A DNA stretch of 64,000 nucleotides from Aminivibrio sp. GTDB lineage: Bacteria; Synergistota; Synergistia; Synergistales; Aminobacteriaceae. The stretch lies in NCBI RefSeq assembly GCF_016756745.1, contig NZ_JAESIH010000061.1, positions 1 to 64,000 of the forward strand. Reading direction: 5' to 3'. The notes below the pieces were generated by a model, which worked only from the letters and a program-made list of their open reading frames with translations, had not been told where the DNA came from and made no database searches. The stretch's first letter is position 1. Every line of letters begins with the position of its first letter. The position numbers were made by a program, and so were the translations under genes. Below are positions 18,759-27,461 of this stretch, in pieces.

Positions 18759-20610
18759 ATGATCTTGATTCCAGGAGGTTTTCCAGGAGGGCTGTTTTTT
18801 CCCTGAAAGTGCGGATGGTCTGCTCCAGTGGAACAGGTGAGGTCATATCCACCCCGGCCTCCCGGAGGATATCCAGGGAGTAGGCCGAACTGCCCCTGGA
18901 AAGAAAGCGGATATAGCGCCGCCTCTCTTCCTCCCCGCCCTTGAGGATACCGCTGCTCAGGCAGCCTGCGGCGGCGAATCCGGTAACGTATTTGTAGACG
19001 TAGAAAGCGCTGTAAAAATGGGGAATTCTGGCCCATTCCACTGACAGGACCTCGTCCACGGCCGTTTCGGGGCCGTGATACCGCTCGTTCAGCCCTCTCC
19101 ACAGGAAGCAGAGAAGCTCGGCGGTAAGAGCCTCTCCCTTTTCGGCCAGAGCGTGGGTTTCCCGTTCAAACTCGGCGAACATGGTCTGCCTGTACACCGT
19201 GGTCCGCACCTGGTCAAGATAGTGGTTCAGGAGGAAGATTTTCTCCTCCTTCGGCGCTTTTTCCAGCAGGAATTCCAGGAGGAGAGCCTCGTTGGTGGTG
19301 GATGCCACCTCCGCGAGGAAGATGGTGTAGTCGGCGTAGACCTGCGGCTGGCCGGCATGGGAGAACCACGTGTGGAGGGAGTGCCCCGCCTCGTGGGCGA
19401 TGGTGAACACGTCCCTGAGGGTGCCGTTGTAGTTCAGGAGGATGTAGGGGTGGGTTCCGTAGCTTCCCCAGGAATAAGCCCCTTTTCTCTTCCCCTGATT
19501 CTCGTATACGTCGATCCACCGGGAGGAAAATCCTTTTTTCAGCACGTCAAGATATTCCGTCCCGAGAGGCGCAAGCCCCTCCGTCACCATTTCAACAGCC
19601 TTTCCGTAGGGGATCCTGGTTTCCGGCTCGTCGGCAAGGGGCACGTTGAGGTCGTACATCCGCAGCTCCTCCAGCCCGAGGGTTTTTTTCCGAAGCGCCA
19701 TGTAGCCGTGGAGAGCGTCGAGGTTCCTGTTCACCGTGTCCACCACCATGTCGTACACGGATGGGGATATATTGTCGCCGTGGAGAGACGCCTCGAGGGC
19801 AGAGGTGTACTTCCTGGCCCGGGAGAAGAAGAGGTCGGATTTCACGCTCCCGGAGTACAGGGCTGCGAGGGTGTTCCTGAATTTCCCGTAGGTGGTGAAA
19901 AGCCCTTCGAAAGCGTCCTTCCGGACTCTCCTGTCCTTCGACCGGCTCAGAAGGTAGTAGCGTTCCTCCGAGAGCTCGGTCTCCCTGCCCGATTCGTCGC
20001 GGATCACCGGGAATGTGAGGTCGGCGTTCGTCAGAAGGGAGAAGGCATTTTCCGGCGTGCGGGCCATTTCCCCGGACCGGGCGAGAATTTCTTCCTCCTG
20101 CGGTCCGAGAACATGCCCGGCGGTCCGGAGGAGATCATCGAAGTGATGGCGGTACATTTCAAGCCCGGGACAGGCTTTTATGGCATTGTTCACTTTCTCC
20201 TTTCCGGCGGCAAGGATTTCCGGCCGGTAGAAGGAGAGGACGGCGCCGTAGGAGGCCAAGAGAGAGCCCGCCCTGTCGGCCCGTGCCTGCCGGGCAGCGT
20301 CGGCGGTATCCTCGTGGCTCTTCATCACCGCATAGGCATAGAGCTTGCCCATCCTTTCCGAAGCGGCTTCCTCCAGTTTCAGAAACTCCAGCAGTGTCTC
20401 CGGTGACTCGAAAAGCCTTCCGTTATAGCCTCCGAGCCGCTCCATTTCTTCTCCCAGAAGGCGAAACGATTCCTCCCATGCCTCTGCTGTAGGAAAGACG
20501 GCCTCCAGGTCCCAGGTGTATTCCCTTGGAATTTCGCTTCTCGCCGGAATCCTGCCCGAGGGATCGGCTTCTCCGGTGACGGTGCCCGAAAACAGGCGAC
20601 AGTGGTTCAT
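18757..20610 (-). CDS. pepF: Oligoendopeptidase F, M3 family
   Basis: A 617-residue zinc oligopeptidase. The HEAGH zinc site is at residues 406-410 and the third ligand is probably E434 in FLAEVASTTNE. The length fits PepF (about 600). The enzyme cleaves imported oligopeptides in the cytosol, which suits an amino-acid-fermenting lifestyle. It has an AAAGGAG ribosome site and appears monocistronic, converging on lysR and divergent from the TAXI-TRAP genes. Confidence 0.93.
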   Translation of the reverse strand: MNHCRLFSGTVTGEADPSGRIPARSEIPREYTWDLEAVFPTAEAWEESFRLLGEEMERLGGYNGRLFESPETLLEFLKLEEAASERMGKLYAYAVMKSHEDTADAARQARADRAGSLLASYGAVLSFYRPEILAAGKEKVNNAIKACPGLEMYRHHFDDLLRTAGHVLGPQEEEILARSGEMARTPENAFSLLTNADLTFPVIRDESGRETELSEERYYLLSRSKDRRVRKDAFEGLFTTYGKFRNTLAALYSGSVKSDLFFSRARKYTSALEASLHGDNISPSVYDMVVDTVNRNLDALHGYMALRKKTLGLEELRMYDLNVPLADEPETRIPYGKAVEMVTEGLAPLGTEYLDVLKKGFSSRWIDVYENQGKRKGAYSWGSYGTHPYILLNYNGTLRDVFTIAHEAGHSLHTWFSHAGQPQVYADYTIFLAEVASTTNEALLLEFLLEKAPKEEKIFLLNHYLDQVRTTVYRQTMFAEFERETHALAEKGEALTAELLCFLWRGLNERYHGPETAVDEVLSVEWARIPHFYSAFYVYKYVTGFAAAGCLSSGILKGGEEERRRYIRFLSRGSSAYSLDILREAGVDMTSPVPLEQTIRTFREKTALLENLLESRS

Positions 20611-20663
20611 GATTGAAAACTCCTTTCATTGTGGAGACTCAAGACAAAAGGTCCGCCGGTTCA

Positions 20664-20692
20664 TTGACACCTTTTTGTAAAGCCCTTATTAT
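20664..20692 (+). promoter_or_regulatory. Promoter of the TAXI-TRAP genes
   Basis: A consensus -35 TTGACA (20664-20669) and a -10 TATTAT (20687-20692) are separated by 17 bases, about 45-60 bases before the binding-protein start. Confidence 0.75.
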
Positions 20693-20749
20693 TTCTTTAA
20701 TGAATTCGAAGGAATTCTAACCCATATTAACAGGAGTGTGAATAAAAAA

Positions 20750-21757
20750 ATGAAAAAGCGCGTTCTCGTTCTTTCAGCTCTTGCGCTCATTTTCGCCCTG
20801 AGCGGTTCAGCCTTTGCCGTCCAGACCGTCACGCCGGACCAGCTCCGCTTCCTGGCGGGCCCTCCGGGCGGTAACTGGTTCGCCCTCGGCGGAGCCCTCG
20901 CCGACCTCTGGACCTCCAAGCTGATCCCCACCACCAGCATCACCGGCGGCGCCGTGGCCAACATCATCAATGTCCATAACGCCAAGGGCGAGCTCGGATT
21001 CTCCAACACTTCCATGGTCGCCGTGGGACAGAAGGCGAGCGACGCTCCCTTCAAGGAAACTACCGACAACGCCGTCATCATGGCCAACCTCTACACCCAG
21101 TACACCTACTTCATCGCACGGAAGGACTTCGCGGAGAAGCACGGCATCAAGTCCCTCGACGACCTCATCGCAAAGAAGATTCCCACCCGGTTCGCAACCC
21201 TCAAGACGGGCACAGGTTCCGAGTTCATCGTGAACGGCATCTTCAAGGCCGGCTTCGGTATCGCCGACTACAGGAAGGAATTGAAGGACTGGGGCGGTTC
21301 CGTGGAATACGCCTCTTATTCCGGCGGCGCAGACCTTCTGGCGGACAACCACCTGGACGTCTTCGCCTTCTCCGTGGGCAAAGTCGCTTCCATCGTGATG
21401 CAGATCGAGAGCCAGACGGACATAGTCCTTCTGGGCATGGAGCAGGCTACCCTCGATAAAGTCGGCGAGGCCTACGGCACTGTCACCTTCACGGTGGATC
21501 CCGGAATCTACAAGTCCGTGACCGAGCAGACTCCCACCGTGAGAGTCGTGGGCGACTACACCTGCATCGTGGTCCGCGGCGACCTCGACGAGCAGCTTGT
21601 CTACGACCTGTGCAAGGTGATGCACGAGAACCAGGAGATTCTCTCCAAGGCAGTGGTGGACATCAACGAACTTACCCCCGCCACGGCGATCCCAGGCGGA
21701 GCCGTCAAAAGCCACCCCGGCGCCGTCCGCTACTGGAACGAAGTCTCCAAGAAATAG
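20750..21757 (+). CDS. TAXI-family TRAP solute-binding protein
   Basis: A 335-residue periplasmic protein with a signal peptide cleaved near GSAFA/VQT (residue 23) and the TAXI signature GPPGGNWFALGGALADLW, then GELGFSNTSMVA. I chose the ATG at 20750 (MKKRVLVLSA), although CAGGAG is 13 bases away; a GTG at 20738 in the same frame is only one base from it. TAXI proteins deliver glutamate-like or other carboxylate ligands to a fused DctQM permease, which is encoded 120 bases downstream behind a hairpin. Confidence 0.9.
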   Translation: MKKRVLVLSALALIFALSGSAFAVQTVTPDQLRFLAGPPGGNWFALGGALADLWTSKLIPTTSITGGAVANIINVHNAKGELGFSNTSMVAVGQKASDAPFKETTDNAVIMANLYTQYTYFIARKDFAEKHGIKSLDDLIAKKIPTRFATLKTGTGSEFIVNGIFKAGFGIADYRKELKDWGGSVEYASYSGGADLLADNHLDVFAFSVGKVASIVMQIESQTDIVLLGMEQATLDKVGEAYGTVTFTVDPGIYKSVTEQTPTVRVVGDYTCIVVRGDLDEQLVYDLCKVMHENQEILSKAVVDINELTPATAIPGGAVKSHPGAVRYWNEVSKK

Positions 21758-21785
21758 CACCCCATCTTTTCGCACTTTGAACCGG

Positions 21786-21810
21786 AAGGCGGGCTGATCC
21801 AGCCCGCCTT
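21786..21810 (+). terminator. Hairpin between binding protein and permease genes
   Basis: A 10-bp stem (AAGGCGGGCT / AGCCCGCCTT) with a 5-base loop is followed by only a short T run. It is probably a partial terminator or mRNA-stabilising stem that keeps the binding protein in excess over the permease. Confidence 0.6.
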
Positions 21811-21876
21811 TGCCTTCGTTCCGGACATTTCTGCCTTTTTCGGCAGCCCTGTGTTTTCAAGGAGGGAGTTTTTTCC

Positions 21877-23760
21877 ATGAGGAAACTCGACGGCTTCGTG
21901 GCAAAGGGTTTGTATGTCTACGTTCTGGCCATGGGCCTTTTTCACATTTATACCGCGGTTTTCGGAACCTTCGAGGCGTATCTTCAGAGAGCGATCCACC
22001 TCACCTGGGTCCTCCCCATGTGCTTCGTTCTCTACCCCTTTGCGGCAGGCAGGAAGCAACAGGCTATTGAAACTTCCGTCCCTTGGTACGACTGGATTTT
22101 TGCCGCCCTTTCCGCTCTGCCGGGTGTCTATATCATGCTGAACTACGACGAGATCATGATGCGGATGCAGGGGGTGGACGACCTGACAACCGCCCAGCTC
22201 GTCCTGGGAACCCTGCTGATCCTCCTTCTGCTCGAGGCAACGAGGCGGATCGTCGGCCTTCCCTTGGTCATCGTGGCGGTGTTCTTCACGGTTTACACCT
22301 ATTATTGCGACGCCCCCTTCCTGCCCCGGCTCCTCAGGGGTGTTCCCACCGAGTTCCAAAGGCTGATCGAAGGGATGTACCTCACCGACGAAGGCATTTT
22401 CTCCTCTTCCCTGGGAGTCTCGGCCACCTTTGTCATGATCTTCCTCATCTTCGGCGGCTTCCTTGAAAAGAGCGGCGTGGGAGAGTATTTCATGGAGTTC
22501 GCCCAGGCCTTCACCGGAACCGCCCCCGGCGGCCCGGCGAAAATCGCCGTGCTCAGCTCGGCCCTCTTCGGCTCCATTTCCGGCTCCGCCGTGGCCAACG
22601 TCTACGGAACCGGGTCCTTCACCATTCCTCTCATGAAGCGGATCGGCTACAAGCCTTTCTTTGCAGGTGCCGTGGAGGCGGTGGCCAGTACGGGAGGACA
22701 GATCATGCCCCCCGTCATGGGAGCCGGCGCCTTCGTCATGGCCGCCCTCCTCGGTGTGCCCTTCAACACCATCATGATCGCCGCCATGCTGCCGGCATTG
22801 CTCTACTACGGCACGGTACTCCTCATGGTCCACCTGACGGCCCTCCGGGACGGCCTCAAGGGGCTCCCCGCGGACGAGCTTCCCTCAATCAGGTCGGTGA
22901 TGAAGAAACTCTATATGATGTCCCCCATCGTCCTCCTGGTATACATGCTTCTCGCGGGGTATACGCCCATGTACGGTGCCATTGCCGGCATCTCCCTCGC
23001 CTGGGCTGTCTCCCTCTTCAATCCCGGGAAAAGAATGGGACCGAAGAAAATCCTTCAGGCCATCCACGACGGCTCACAGAACATCCCCATGATTTGCACC
23101 GCCTGCGCCTCCGCCGGCCTCGTCATCGGCTCGGTGGCTCTGTCAGGCATCGGCTTCAAATTCGTGGGAGCCGTTCTCGCTCTTTCGGGCGGCATCCCCT
23201 TCCTGGCCCTCATTTTCATAGCCATAGTCTCCCTGATCCTCGGCATGGGGCTTCCCACCACGAGCGCCTACATCCTGGGCGCGGCCCTCGGCGTCCCCGC
23301 TCTGGCCCAGATCGGGATCATGCCCCTGGCAGCCCATCTTTTCGTGTTCTACTACGCCATCATCTCGAACATTACCCCCCCCGTGGCCCTGGCAGCCTAC
23401 GCTGCTGCGTCCATCGCCGGTTCTCCCCCCAACAAGACGGGTTTTGCCGCCTGCCGGCTGGGGATCCTTGCCTTCATCGTGCCCTTTGCGTTCTGCTACG
23501 ATCCGGGCCTGCTCCTCAAAAGCACCTTCATGGGCAACATCATCTCCATCGTCAGCGGCGCCGCCGCCATGGCGGGGCTGGGATTCTCCATCACCGGATT
23601 CACGAAGCGGAGACTCTCCCTGCCGGAGAGACTGGCATTCGCCCTTTTCGGCCTTCTCGCCCTCCACGGCAGCCTGCCCATAGCTCTCGGGAGCACCGCA
23701 GCAGTCATCGGACTGTTCCTGATCTTCCGGCCCAGGGAGAAAACCTCCGGCGCATTTTAG
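21877..23760 (+). CDS. TRAP transporter fused permease (DctQM)
   Basis: A 627-residue membrane protein in which a DctQ-like N-terminal part (to about residue 130) is fused to a DctM-like domain. DctM features include SGSAVANVYGTGSFTIPLMK, STGGQIMPPVMGAGAFVMA and GLPTTSAYILGAALG. The fused form is the normal partner of TAXI binding proteins. The start ATG has AAGGAGG upstream. A strong bidirectional terminator follows. Confidence 0.93.
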   Translation: MRKLDGFVAKGLYVYVLAMGLFHIYTAVFGTFEAYLQRAIHLTWVLPMCFVLYPFAAGRKQQAIETSVPWYDWIFAALSALPGVYIMLNYDEIMMRMQGVDDLTTAQLVLGTLLILLLLEATRRIVGLPLVIVAVFFTVYTYYCDAPFLPRLLRGVPTEFQRLIEGMYLTDEGIFSSSLGVSATFVMIFLIFGGFLEKSGVGEYFMEFAQAFTGTAPGGPAKIAVLSSALFGSISGSAVANVYGTGSFTIPLMKRIGYKPFFAGAVEAVASTGGQIMPPVMGAGAFVMAALLGVPFNTIMIAAMLPALLYYGTVLLMVHLTALRDGLKGLPADELPSIRSVMKKLYMMSPIVLLVYMLLAGYTPMYGAIAGISLAWAVSLFNPGKRMGPKKILQAIHDGSQNIPMICTACASAGLVIGSVALSGIGFKFVGAVLALSGGIPFLALIFIAIVSLILGMGLPTTSAYILGAALGVPALAQIGIMPLAAHLFVFYYAIISNITPPVALAAYAAASIAGSPPNKTGFAACRLGILAFIVPFAFCYDPGLLLKSTFMGNIISIVSGAAAMAGLGFSITGFTKRRLSLPERLAFALFGLLALHGSLPIALGSTAAVIGLFLIFRPREKTSGAF

Positions 23761-23780
23761 ATTCCGGTATCAAGAGAGAG

Positions 23781-23833
23781 GTCCCGAAAAAGTGTCCCGG
23801 CCGAAGACCATGGCCGGGACACTTTTTCGGGAC
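23781..23833 (+). terminator. Strong bidirectional terminator
   Basis: A perfect 22-bp stem (arms 23781-23802 and 23812-23833) with a 9-base loop lies between the convergent permease and flavin-reductase genes. An A-run in one arm and a T-run in the other mean it can act on both strands. Confidence 0.85.
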
Positions 23834-23849
23834 CAGGGAAAAATCGAGC

Positions 23850-24425
23850 CTATTTCCCCAGATATTTCTTCCCCTCGCCGAAGGCCTTTCCCACTAGGTT
23901 TCCCAGGCCGAAGTACTTCGCGGTGCGGGGGGCGAAAACCAGAGGGCGCACTTTTTCAGGATCGGGATACCCCTTTTCGTCGAGGCATTCTTCCCGGGCC
24001 CAGGTTTTGACCACCTTTCCCACGAAGAGAATATGGGAGCCGAGATCAAGGGACTGAACAACTTCGCACTCCATGGAAACGGGAAACTCCTCGATCAGCG
24101 GTGCGTCCACTATCTCCCCCTTTACCGGGGTGAGGCCCGTCCTGGAAAACTTGTCCACATCCCTCCCCGAGGCAACACCGAAGAAATCGGCCTCCGCGGC
24201 CTGGCTCTCCGACGGGACATTCACCGTAAAGGCTTTCTTCTCCAGTATTCCCTCCAGGGTATGGCGGGATTTCGCAACAGCCACAGAAATGCACGGCGGT
24301 TCCGAATTGCAGACTCCTCCCCAGGCGACCATGAGCCCGCCGGGCCGCCCGTCGGTGCCATAGACCGCCACGACCAAGGCAGGCGCAGGATAGAGGGGGG
24401 TGGAGATTCCTATGTCTTTTTTCAT
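23850..24425 (-). CDS. Flavin reductase-like (FMN-binding split barrel) protein
   Basis: A 191-residue protein of the flavin-reductase/NADH-FMN oxidoreductase family: MVAWGGVCNSEPPCISVAVAK corresponds to the FMN-binding strand, with KAFTVNVPSE and ECEVVQSLDLGSHILFVGKV following. Many Synergistota and Clostridia members accept electrons rather than reduce flavin for a monooxygenase, so the physiological partner is unknown. The gene stands alone. Confidence 0.85.
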   Translation of the reverse strand: MKKDIGISTPLYPAPALVVAVYGTDGRPGGLMVAWGGVCNSEPPCISVAVAKSRHTLEGILEKKAFTVNVPSESQAAEADFFGVASGRDVDKFSRTGLTPVKGEIVDAPLIEEFPVSMECEVVQSLDLGSHILFVGKVVKTWAREECLDEKGYPDPEKVRPLVFAPRTAKYFGLGNLVGKAFGEGKKYLGK

Positions 24426-24484
24426 TGCATACTCTCCCTTGCCGGTAAAATTTGTTTTGTTTTCATTATACTCCTGCGGGGTCC

Positions 24485-24536
24485 CCCTAAATCCGCACCT
24501 CAGCGGGGAGTGTCACCGGTGCCTGCGGATTTAGGG
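24485..24536 (+). repeat. Short palindromic repeat, copy S1
   Basis: A 52-base element with perfect 13-base terminal inverted repeats (CCCTAAATCCGCA ... TGCGGATTTAGGG) and the family loop GTGTCACCGGTG. It lies between the flavin-reductase gene and hsp20. No T-run follows, so it is not a simple terminator. Confidence 0.85.
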
Positions 24537-24647
24537 TCCCTTCCCCATTCTGAAAAGAAATACAAAGAAAAAAAGAGAAATCAGAAGGGTGCAGAGGAAA
24601 TTCAGCCCTATTTCCCGATATTTTTTCCTGTTTCTTCCTTTTCGCCC

Positions 24648-24693
24648 TTGTCTAACCAAAACTGACGAATATAATTGTTAGCGTAAGGTCAAT
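24648..24693 (+). promoter_or_regulatory. hsp20 promoter with CtsR-like heptad repeats
   Basis: -35 TTGTCT (24648-24653) and -10 TATAAT (24670-24675) are 16 bases apart. The spacer is occupied by TCTAACC-AAA-ACTGACG (24651-24667), which on the other strand reads CGTCAGT-TTT-GGTTAGA, a direct heptad repeat with a 3-base gap. A second, less regular pair (TGTTAGC, 24676-24682; GGTCAAT, 24687-24693) follows the -10. The same heptads occur at clpB and the J-protein gene. Confidence 0.75.
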
Positions 24694-24721
24694 AAAGATC
24701 AAATTTATGGAGGTGGAGACA

Positions 24722-25207
24722 ATGGCACGGAGATTTCTGGCCATGCGGCCCAATGACATTACTCAGCCCATCACACCTTTCGCTTCAGTGGACAAGATGA
24801 TGCGGGACATGCTCCGGGCTTTCGGCGAGTTTTCTTCCGATATGGGGTATGCCCCGGAGACGGAAAGGGTTCCTGCGATTCCGAGGGGGGACTTTTACCG
24901 GAAGGATGGAAAGGTTTTCGCCGAGTTCGAACTTCCCGGCATCGACCCGTCGAAGGTTGAACTGAACGTTTTCGAGGACAGGCTGACCCTGCAGGCGGAG
25001 AAGTCGGACGAGAAAACGGTGGAAGAGAACGACATTCTCCGGTCGGAGCGGTATTACGGAAAGGTCTCCCGGTCCATTCAGTTCCCCATGGAAGTAGACC
25101 CTGAATCGGCGAAAGCGACGTTCAAAAACGGGGTGCTTACCGTGGAAGTCGCTGAAAAGGTCCAGGCCGAGAAGATGAAGAAAGTGGCCATCGAGGAAAA
25201 AGCATAG
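24722..25207 (+). CDS. Small heat-shock protein, Hsp20/alpha-crystallin family
   Basis: A 161-residue ATP-independent holdase. The alpha-crystallin domain runs from about residue 55 to 150 and includes ELPGIDPSKVELNVFEDRLTL and the C-terminal strand motif ATFKNGVLTVEV. I chose the ATG at 24722 because GGAGGTGG (24709-24716) sits at proper spacing; the upstream ATG at 24707 overlaps that site. Its promoter carries CtsR-like boxes, so it should be heat-inducible. Confidence 0.93.
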   Translation: MARRFLAMRPNDITQPITPFASVDKMMRDMLRAFGEFSSDMGYAPETERVPAIPRGDFYRKDGKVFAEFELPGIDPSKVELNVFEDRLTLQAEKSDEKTVEENDILRSERYYGKVSRSIQFPMEVDPESAKATFKNGVLTVEVAEKVQAEKMKKVAIEEKA

Positions 25208-25227
25208 AAAGCTGGAGTCTGAAGAGA

Positions 25228-25264
25228 GGGGAGCGCCGGGAATTCCGTCGCTCCCCTGTTTTTT
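25228..25264 (+). terminator. Terminator after hsp20
   Basis: Stem GGGGAGCG / CGCTCCCC (25228-25235, 25249-25256) is followed by TG and six T, ending at the stop codon of the convergent tupA. Confidence 0.8.
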
Positions 25265-26093
25265 ACCTTACGGCGTTCGGGAAGAAGAGCTGCTTTCCGA
25301 GTAGCTGGAAGTCGGCAATGGCCTTCTGGGTTGACGGGGACACCATCCAGTCAATGAAGGTCACGGCAAGGTCGTACCGAATGTTCTCCCACTTGGCAGG
25401 GTTGACGGCGATGACGCTGTACTGGTTTTTCAGAGATTCGTCACCCTCGACGATGATCACCAGTCCCCCCTGTTCCTTCCGGGAATCCTCGTACTTGATG
25501 AAGGTCCCCCTGTCGGTGAGGCAGTAGCTCTTTCGCTCATCGGCGATCATGAGGGTTTCAAGCATTCCCTGGCCTGTCTGGATGTACCATTTCTCCTTGT
25601 CGGGTTCCGGGATCCCCGCGTTTTTCCAGAGGGTAAGTTCCGCCACGTGGGTTCCCGACTTGTCGGCCCGGCTGGCGAAGGGCGCTGCGGAGGCGGCGAT
25701 TTTCCTCAGGGCGTCGGCGGCGGCCATTCCCTTGACCCCCGCGGGATCGGAAGCAGGCCCCACCACGATGAAGTCGTTGTACATCACCTGGCGGCGGTTG
25801 ACGCCCCACCCGTCGGCGACGAACTTCTTCTCCAGCTCGGGGGCATGGACCAGAAGAACGTCCACGTCACCGTTCCTGCCGTACTCGAGGGCCTTGCCCG
25901 TGCCCACGGAAACCCACTGGAGCTCGATGTTCTTCTCCCGAAGCAGCAGGGGGGCCAGATAATCGAGAAGCCCCGTGTTGTCCGTGCTGGTGGTGGTGGC
26001 CATCCGGAGAACCTCGGCGCCGGAGGCAACTCCTCCCAGGACTAAAACGAACAGACAAACAAACAGAACCGACCGCAGTTTTCTCATTTTCAC
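25263..26093 (-). CDS. tupA: Tungstate-type ABC transporter substrate-binding protein
   Basis: A 276-residue periplasmic protein with a signal peptide (cleavage near GVASGA/EVL). TupA features are clear: MATTTSTDNTGLLDYLAP, VGTGKALEYGRNGDVDVLLVHAP, YNDFIVVGP, FASRADKSGTHVAEL and TGQGM. TupA binds tungstate with high affinity for the TupBC importer. No permease or ATPase gene follows, because the next gene is the convergent hsp20, so TupA would have to work with subunits encoded elsewhere. A molybdenum/tungsten-cofactor-type riboswitch and terminator precede it on the same strand. Confidence 0.9.
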   Translation of the reverse strand: MKMRKLRSVLFVCLFVLVLGGVASGAEVLRMATTTSTDNTGLLDYLAPLLLREKNIELQWVSVGTGKALEYGRNGDVDVLLVHAPELEKKFVADGWGVNRRQVMYNDFIVVGPASDPAGVKGMAAADALRKIAASAAPFASRADKSGTHVAELTLWKNAGIPEPDKEKWYIQTGQGMLETLMIADERKSYCLTDRGTFIKYEDSRKEQGGLVIIVEGDESLKNQYSVIAVNPAKWENIRYDLAVTFIDWMVSPSTQKAIADFQLLGKQLFFPNAVR

Positions 26094-26149
26094 TTTTCTT
26101 TCCTCCTCGTATGTTTATGTTGTGTGCAGAAACGCGAAACGCCGGAATC

Positions 26150-26188
26150 AAAAAAGCCGTTCCCCGCCCGTACACGGCAGGGAACGGC
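26150..26188 (-). terminator. Expression-platform terminator before tupA
   Basis: On the minus strand GCCGTTCCC (26180-26188) pairs with GGGAACGGC (26156-26164) and is followed by six T (26150-26155). It lies directly at the 3' edge of the predicted riboswitch and about 57 bases before tupA, so it can terminate transcription in the leader. Confidence 0.8.
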
Positions 26189-26302
26189 TCCGGGGAGTCC
26201 GTTGAATCTCCTTGCCGAACACGGGAGGCCCGCCTGTTTCCGGACGGACCCTGACGGCCCGCCGCCGTGGGAAATTCCTGTAGGAAGACGGGCTCGGAGA
26301 TA
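26185..26302 (-). promoter_or_regulatory. Candidate Moco/Tuco-family riboswitch aptamer
   Basis: Read on the minus strand, the leader has CTCCGAGCC (26291-26299), a GGCGGGCCTCCCGT segment (about 26222-26235), GGCAAGG, and CAACGGACTCCCCGGAG (about 26188-26204). These blocks and their order resemble the conserved core of molybdenum/tungsten-cofactor RNAs as I remember it. The 3' end overlaps an intrinsic terminator, the usual expression platform. The downstream gene is a tungstate-binding protein, a fitting target. I could not run a covariance model. Confidence 0.65.
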
Positions 26303-26384
26303 AGTCTATTCTTTTGATTTTATGATACCACGGAAGGGCCTGTTTTGTTACCTCACCCGGCGGATTTTCGAAATTTCTGTTCAT

Positions 26385-27255
26385 TTTCCCCTGGCTGTTC
26401 CTGAAAAATCCGAAAACTTCCGGGCTGAAACGGCGGGGTTCCGTCCGGCCGTCGCCGGACAGGATGATACGGACCGCTTCCTCGTGGGGCAGCGAATCCT
26501 TGCAGACCCTCCGGGACCGCAGGCATCGTACCCGTCCGACAGGACCGCCACCTGCCCCTCCCAGGGGATTTTCGTCCCCCGCAAGGTCGAGGGAGTATCC
26601 GTTGCCGTCCCATTTTTCATGGCGGGTCATGCAGATGCGCCCGGCCGCGGCAAGCCGTTCCGCTCCCCCGATGAGCTCCGCTCCCGTGCCCGAAACGATC
26701 TCCATGACGCTCGAGGTGTTTCTCCAGATCTTTCTGCCTCTCCGGGGGCTCCCGGTTACATCGGCGAGATTGTGTCCTGTATGGCCGGAGCCTCTTCGGT
26801 AAGGGTGGGGATGTACTGGGTGAAGCGGCTGAACACCATCGCGGACAGTATTATCCCGAATGAGGAGCGCTCCCCTGCCGGCCAATGGAAGAGCATGGCT
26901 CTCTCGCCACAGAAAGGAATGACTGCATGCCGGGCTCCCTGTGAAACAGCGCCTTGGTTGCTGTGGAGGGGGGCACCGCCGCCGGGGGAATGACGATGCT
27001 TCTCCGAAAGCTCCCTTCCCGGGATGGGAGCTGCCGGGAAAAAGCCCTTCCTGTCCACGAGGAAGCCGTCCCCTGCGCCGAAAACCTTTCGGGAAAGAAC
27101 CTTTTTCCCTCACGTGAGCCGTGCTCACGTCAATGCCGAAGACGCCGCGGAGCTTTCCGGAAGGAGCGATCACCGGGGCCGTTACGCTCACGATAAGCTC
27201 CCCGGTGATCATGTCCCTGTAGGGCGATGTGATGACGGTGCTCTCCTTTTCAGGG
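26385..27255 (-). pseudogene. Decayed Cache/HD-GYP signalling gene
   Basis: Recognisable fragments lie in different minus-strand frames. About 27120-27225 encodes SPYRDMITGELIVSVTAP and LRGVFGIDV, the end of a Cache sensor domain. A later stretch encodes RHEKWDGNGYSLDLAGDE, then in another frame GQVAVLSDGYDAC, then back to HEEAVRIILSGDGRTEPRRF, which together are the C-terminal half of an HD-GYP cyclic-di-GMP phosphodiesterase domain. Frameshifts, a missing N-terminus and loss of the middle (the catalytic HD) make it non-functional. The 354-residue open frame across it is an accident of composition. Confidence 0.75.
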
Positions 27256-27360
27256 TTTCCTTAGGTCACCTGACTCATGTTGACGTGTTCCGTTTTTGTT
27301 ATACTATCGTCTGGCGTATTAAATCGATTACAATATAACAATTTCTGCCCCGAAATACCC

Positions 27361-27388
27361 CTTCATTTTTTTCTCCACGGGGTATAAT
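27361..27388 (+). promoter_or_regulatory. Possible promoter of the encapsulin operon
   Basis: A consensus -10 TATAAT (27383-27388) in the context GGGGTATAATA lies 74 bases before the ferritin start; the -35 (CTTCAT, 27361-27366) is weak. The same GGGGTATAATA context precedes the alpha-2-macroglobulin gene. Confidence 0.4.
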
Positions 27389-27461
27389 AGGAAAAAATCA
27401 TACCGGTGAGGCTGGAGTGAAGCAGCGAGCCCCCGGCGAAAAGAATGAAAGGAGAGATACC

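Noticed and set aside
26148-27212. A 354-codon minus-strand frame as a single gene
   Set aside because: It mixes Cache and HD-GYP fragments with unrelated Arg/Pro-rich text, while missing pieces of the domain are found in other frames; it also runs through the riboswitch and terminator.
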